Positions 61,947 through 64,000 of a DNA stretch of 64,000 bases are shown here, one piece after another. Position 1 is the first letter of the stretch. Each line of letters starts with the position of its first letter. The position numbers were made by a program, and so were the translations under genes. The notes under the pieces are model-generated. The model was not told the DNA's origin and searched no databases. It saw only the letters and a list, made by a program, of their open reading frames with translations. Origin of the DNA: Phorcus lineatus (taxonomy: Eukaryota > Mollusca > Gastropoda > Trochida > Trochidae); assembly GCA_921293015.1 (NCBI GenBank), contig OV121082.1, positions 46,954,971-47,018,970 on the forward strand, written 5' to 3'.

Positions 61947-62037
61947 GTAAGGACAGTTATAGTAAGTGAGTGAGTGAGTTATTGTTTAACGCCGCTTGGG
62001 CAATATTTCAGCCATTAGCGGCGTAAGGACAGTTATA
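61947..62037 (-). mobile_element. 61-bp 5'-truncated SINE tail with a perfect 15-bp target-site duplication
   Basis: GTAAGGACAGTTATA occurs at 61947-61961 and again at 62023-62037. The insert between them (61962-62022) reads on the minus strand GCCGCTAATGGCTGAAATAT, ..GCGGCGTTAAACAATA, then an ACTC repeat tail. This is the last 61 nt of a SINE whose GGCG.TAAAC terminus also resembles the end of family A. The long duplication and 5' truncation are typical of target-primed reverse transcription by a LINE. Confidence 0.85.
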
Positions 62038-63129
62038 AATGATGTAATGGGTTATTACACTTTGATGGTGTGGTTTTAAATTTTGATGGATTATGAAATT
62101 ACAGGAATTTGCGCTATTGAAGAAAGCTGAGGCTGAATTTAACACTTTTTTGTGAAACACTTAAGATTATTTCTATACACGTAGACTATTAATTATATAT
62201 AAATATACTTTTTTGAATAAAGTTCAAAGTTAACATTTTGTTGTAATTAGTGAAATGAGGCATCTCGCAAACATATCCTAACCAACATTAAATTTCACTC
62301 AGGAGGAAATAGAGAAGCTTAAAGATAAATAGATAAACTTGATCTAATAGTAATTGTGAACTTAAATAATGATTTTTTTTCTACAATTATTGATAAAGTC
62401 TTCTCAAATATACATATATAACTTTCATTGTTACTCTGTATTGTCATTGACATGCATCGGCTGCTCTGGGGGGTGGGTTGTAGGTACATATATTGAAAGT
62501 GGGGGTTGTTAAGGGGTGATAAGGGCAAATAGGGATAGATAAATTGCACCGAAGCCCCCCCCCCCCCCTCCCCGTCTTCTTTTCATAGGTGACACATATA
62601 AAAAATCCCTGGATTAGCCACAGACTTGAAAACCAAAAACAGGAGATGATAGAATGCTATTGTTCATTAACAACAAAACTCATCTGTAAAGCAAATCCAA
62701 ATTTGGAATGCCTCTAAACAGAAGTAATTTCAGGCTTTACAAATCACACACATCTGATAAAGTTCAAGAAAACTCCGTTTTTCAAAGTTTAAACTCATGG
62801 ACCTTGGAAGATGTAAACAAAAGCAGGGCAGAGAGTACAGAACACATTGTCAGGTGTGTTTTTAGTTTTGAGCTTTTCATCTTGAACATTTCAGTCCTGC
62901 AACGTATGTCATGTATATACAAGGAGCAAACTGAGTATACGTGCACAGAGCACAGACTCAGAATCTCTTGTTTCAAGTACAAGACTGATTTTATTGACAG
63001 GGGAGTTGACAAGACGACACAAACTTGAAATTTCTTCATAAAAAGTTATGTTTTTCGTAGAGAGGTACGGGTATATATATATATATATTTTTTTTTTTAC
63101 AGACTATTTAAACATGAAATGAAAGCTGA
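62038..63129. other. No gene recognised; C(14) run
   Basis: A 14-nt C homopolymer lies at 62555-62568. The 106-codon plus frame at 62708-63028 and its antisense partner are unremarkable and I do not annotate them. A (TA)n run followed by T(10) lies near 63074-63098. Confidence 0.5.
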
Positions 63130-63405
63130 GGTGATGTGACATGGGGTTTATCACCAGTTTCAACAGTATTTCATTCATATCATGGCTGCTAGTATTATTG
63201 CAGGGAGAATGCCTGCAACACCATTGTGACTATGCCTTGCGGTGATACCTAAAGCTGAAACATGAATGAGTGTTACTGCGTTGAAATTCAGAACCTTACT
63301 AGTTTTCTACTGTAAGCAAAGATGCCGAGCACCTGGCAGGATTGGAACCCCAGACCTCTTCATCAGAAATGGAACTCGCTAACCACTGCTCTATCTCGCC
63401 CCCAT
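63130..63405 (-). mobile_element. Nearly complete tRNA-derived SINE (family A)
   Basis: On the minus strand the head has A box TAGAGCAGTGG (63383-63393) and B box GGTTCCAATCC (63339-63349, one change). The body follows the order of the 60566 copy but lacks part of the middle. The 3' end reads GATATGAATGAAATACTGTT then GGTGATAAACC with a short TCACATCACC-like tail. No clear target duplication is visible, so it is an older copy. Confidence 0.75.
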
Positions 63406-64000
63406 TTGTCATTGAAGCATGATATTTGAACAACGGGATTACAACAGGTTCACCATTTGAATCTATTATGATAACAACCACTGTCGAAATTAAGAAAATA
63501 TCAATAACATATTTTGGTTCCTGTTTTAGTTAAAAAAAGTTGATAAATAATGATATCTGTAAGTCATATCAATAACAGCTATTTCCCTTCTGCCATGTTG
63601 AAGAATGTTTATAAATGTAATAATAATGTATAAATAATTCATGTAATTACAACAATGTTAATGTTGAAAACAATATTACAAGTTGTATTCTCTAAAGCAA
63701 TGTATTACATTCATAATATTTTCATAATCATTCATTAACAAAATTATTGTTATACATAACTTGATAATTTTGAGATGTCCACTTTACAACATATTAGTAA
63801 CCCCAACACAAAAATCTTCCTACAATTTCCTAACTAGAGAATACAATGTATTAACATGCACTGTCTGCTAATAAATTTGTCCATTTATATTTTTTTCATA
63901 TTTCAAATTTTCCAAATGAATTGTAAATTGTAACTGATTAATTTAAATAACAAAAATTATTTTCTTTTTTTCATAGGAAACGGTTTAATGACATTTGATA
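63406..64000. other. No gene recognised
   Basis: Very AT-rich sequence without open frames of note, to the end of the window. Confidence 0.55.

Overview
This is animal nuclear DNA, AT-rich by eye (about two thirds A+T) and almost all non-coding. It is most likely from a mollusc. Three things point that way: the single-exon gene is animal-specific; a tandem-core, ACGG-microsatellite, hairpin-ended element matches the Pearl elements described from bivalves; and a tRNA-derived SINE family and a GTGAGTGAGT/CGCCGC SINE tail resemble repeats I know from marine molluscs. I cannot name the species.

One complete protein-coding sequence is clear. It lies on the minus strand at 7474-9072 and encodes a 532-residue chondroitin sulfate N-acetylgalactosaminyltransferase (CSGALNACT type). 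All its coding sequence is in one exon, with a strong splice acceptor 97 nt upstream of the ATG, so at least one further 5' non-coding exon must lie at higher coordinates. That leader carries three tiny upstream ORFs. Two other minus-strand exon candidates (40685-40833, probably coding; 26429-26455, much weaker) may belong to an upstream gene or to alternative 5' exons.

The rest is introns or intergenic DNA packed with repeats. From left to right: a foldback MITE (5.3-5.8 kb); a decayed ~300-bp tandem repeat (13.1-14.6 kb); small inverted repeats and duplications (19.8, 22.2 and 25.2 kb); a pyrimidine-rich kilobase (26.5-27.6 kb); a 7.5-kb satellite of 71-bp units (28.3-35.8 kb); a 31-bp minisatellite (37.3-38.0 kb); a B-box-bearing degenerate repeat split by a TTAA-flanked MITE (42.3-43.2 kb); a 21-bp minisatellite (43.6-44.0 kb); the 3' end of a LINE (47.8 kb); a hammerhead-ribozyme-like motif (51.7 kb); a 2.4-kb TTAA-flanked piggyBac-like non-autonomous element (52.1-54.6 kb); a SINE (55.8 kb); a hAT-like MITE with 8-bp target duplication (58.2-58.6 kb); and a SINE cluster (60.6-63.4 kb).

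The most unusual structure is the 71-bp satellite. It took up a Pearl-like element without a target-site duplication. A 2432-bp block of satellite plus Pearl was then duplicated in tandem across a 5-bp microhomology, leaving two almost identical Pearl copies. Older rounds of block amplification (10 and 16 units) are also readable inside the array.
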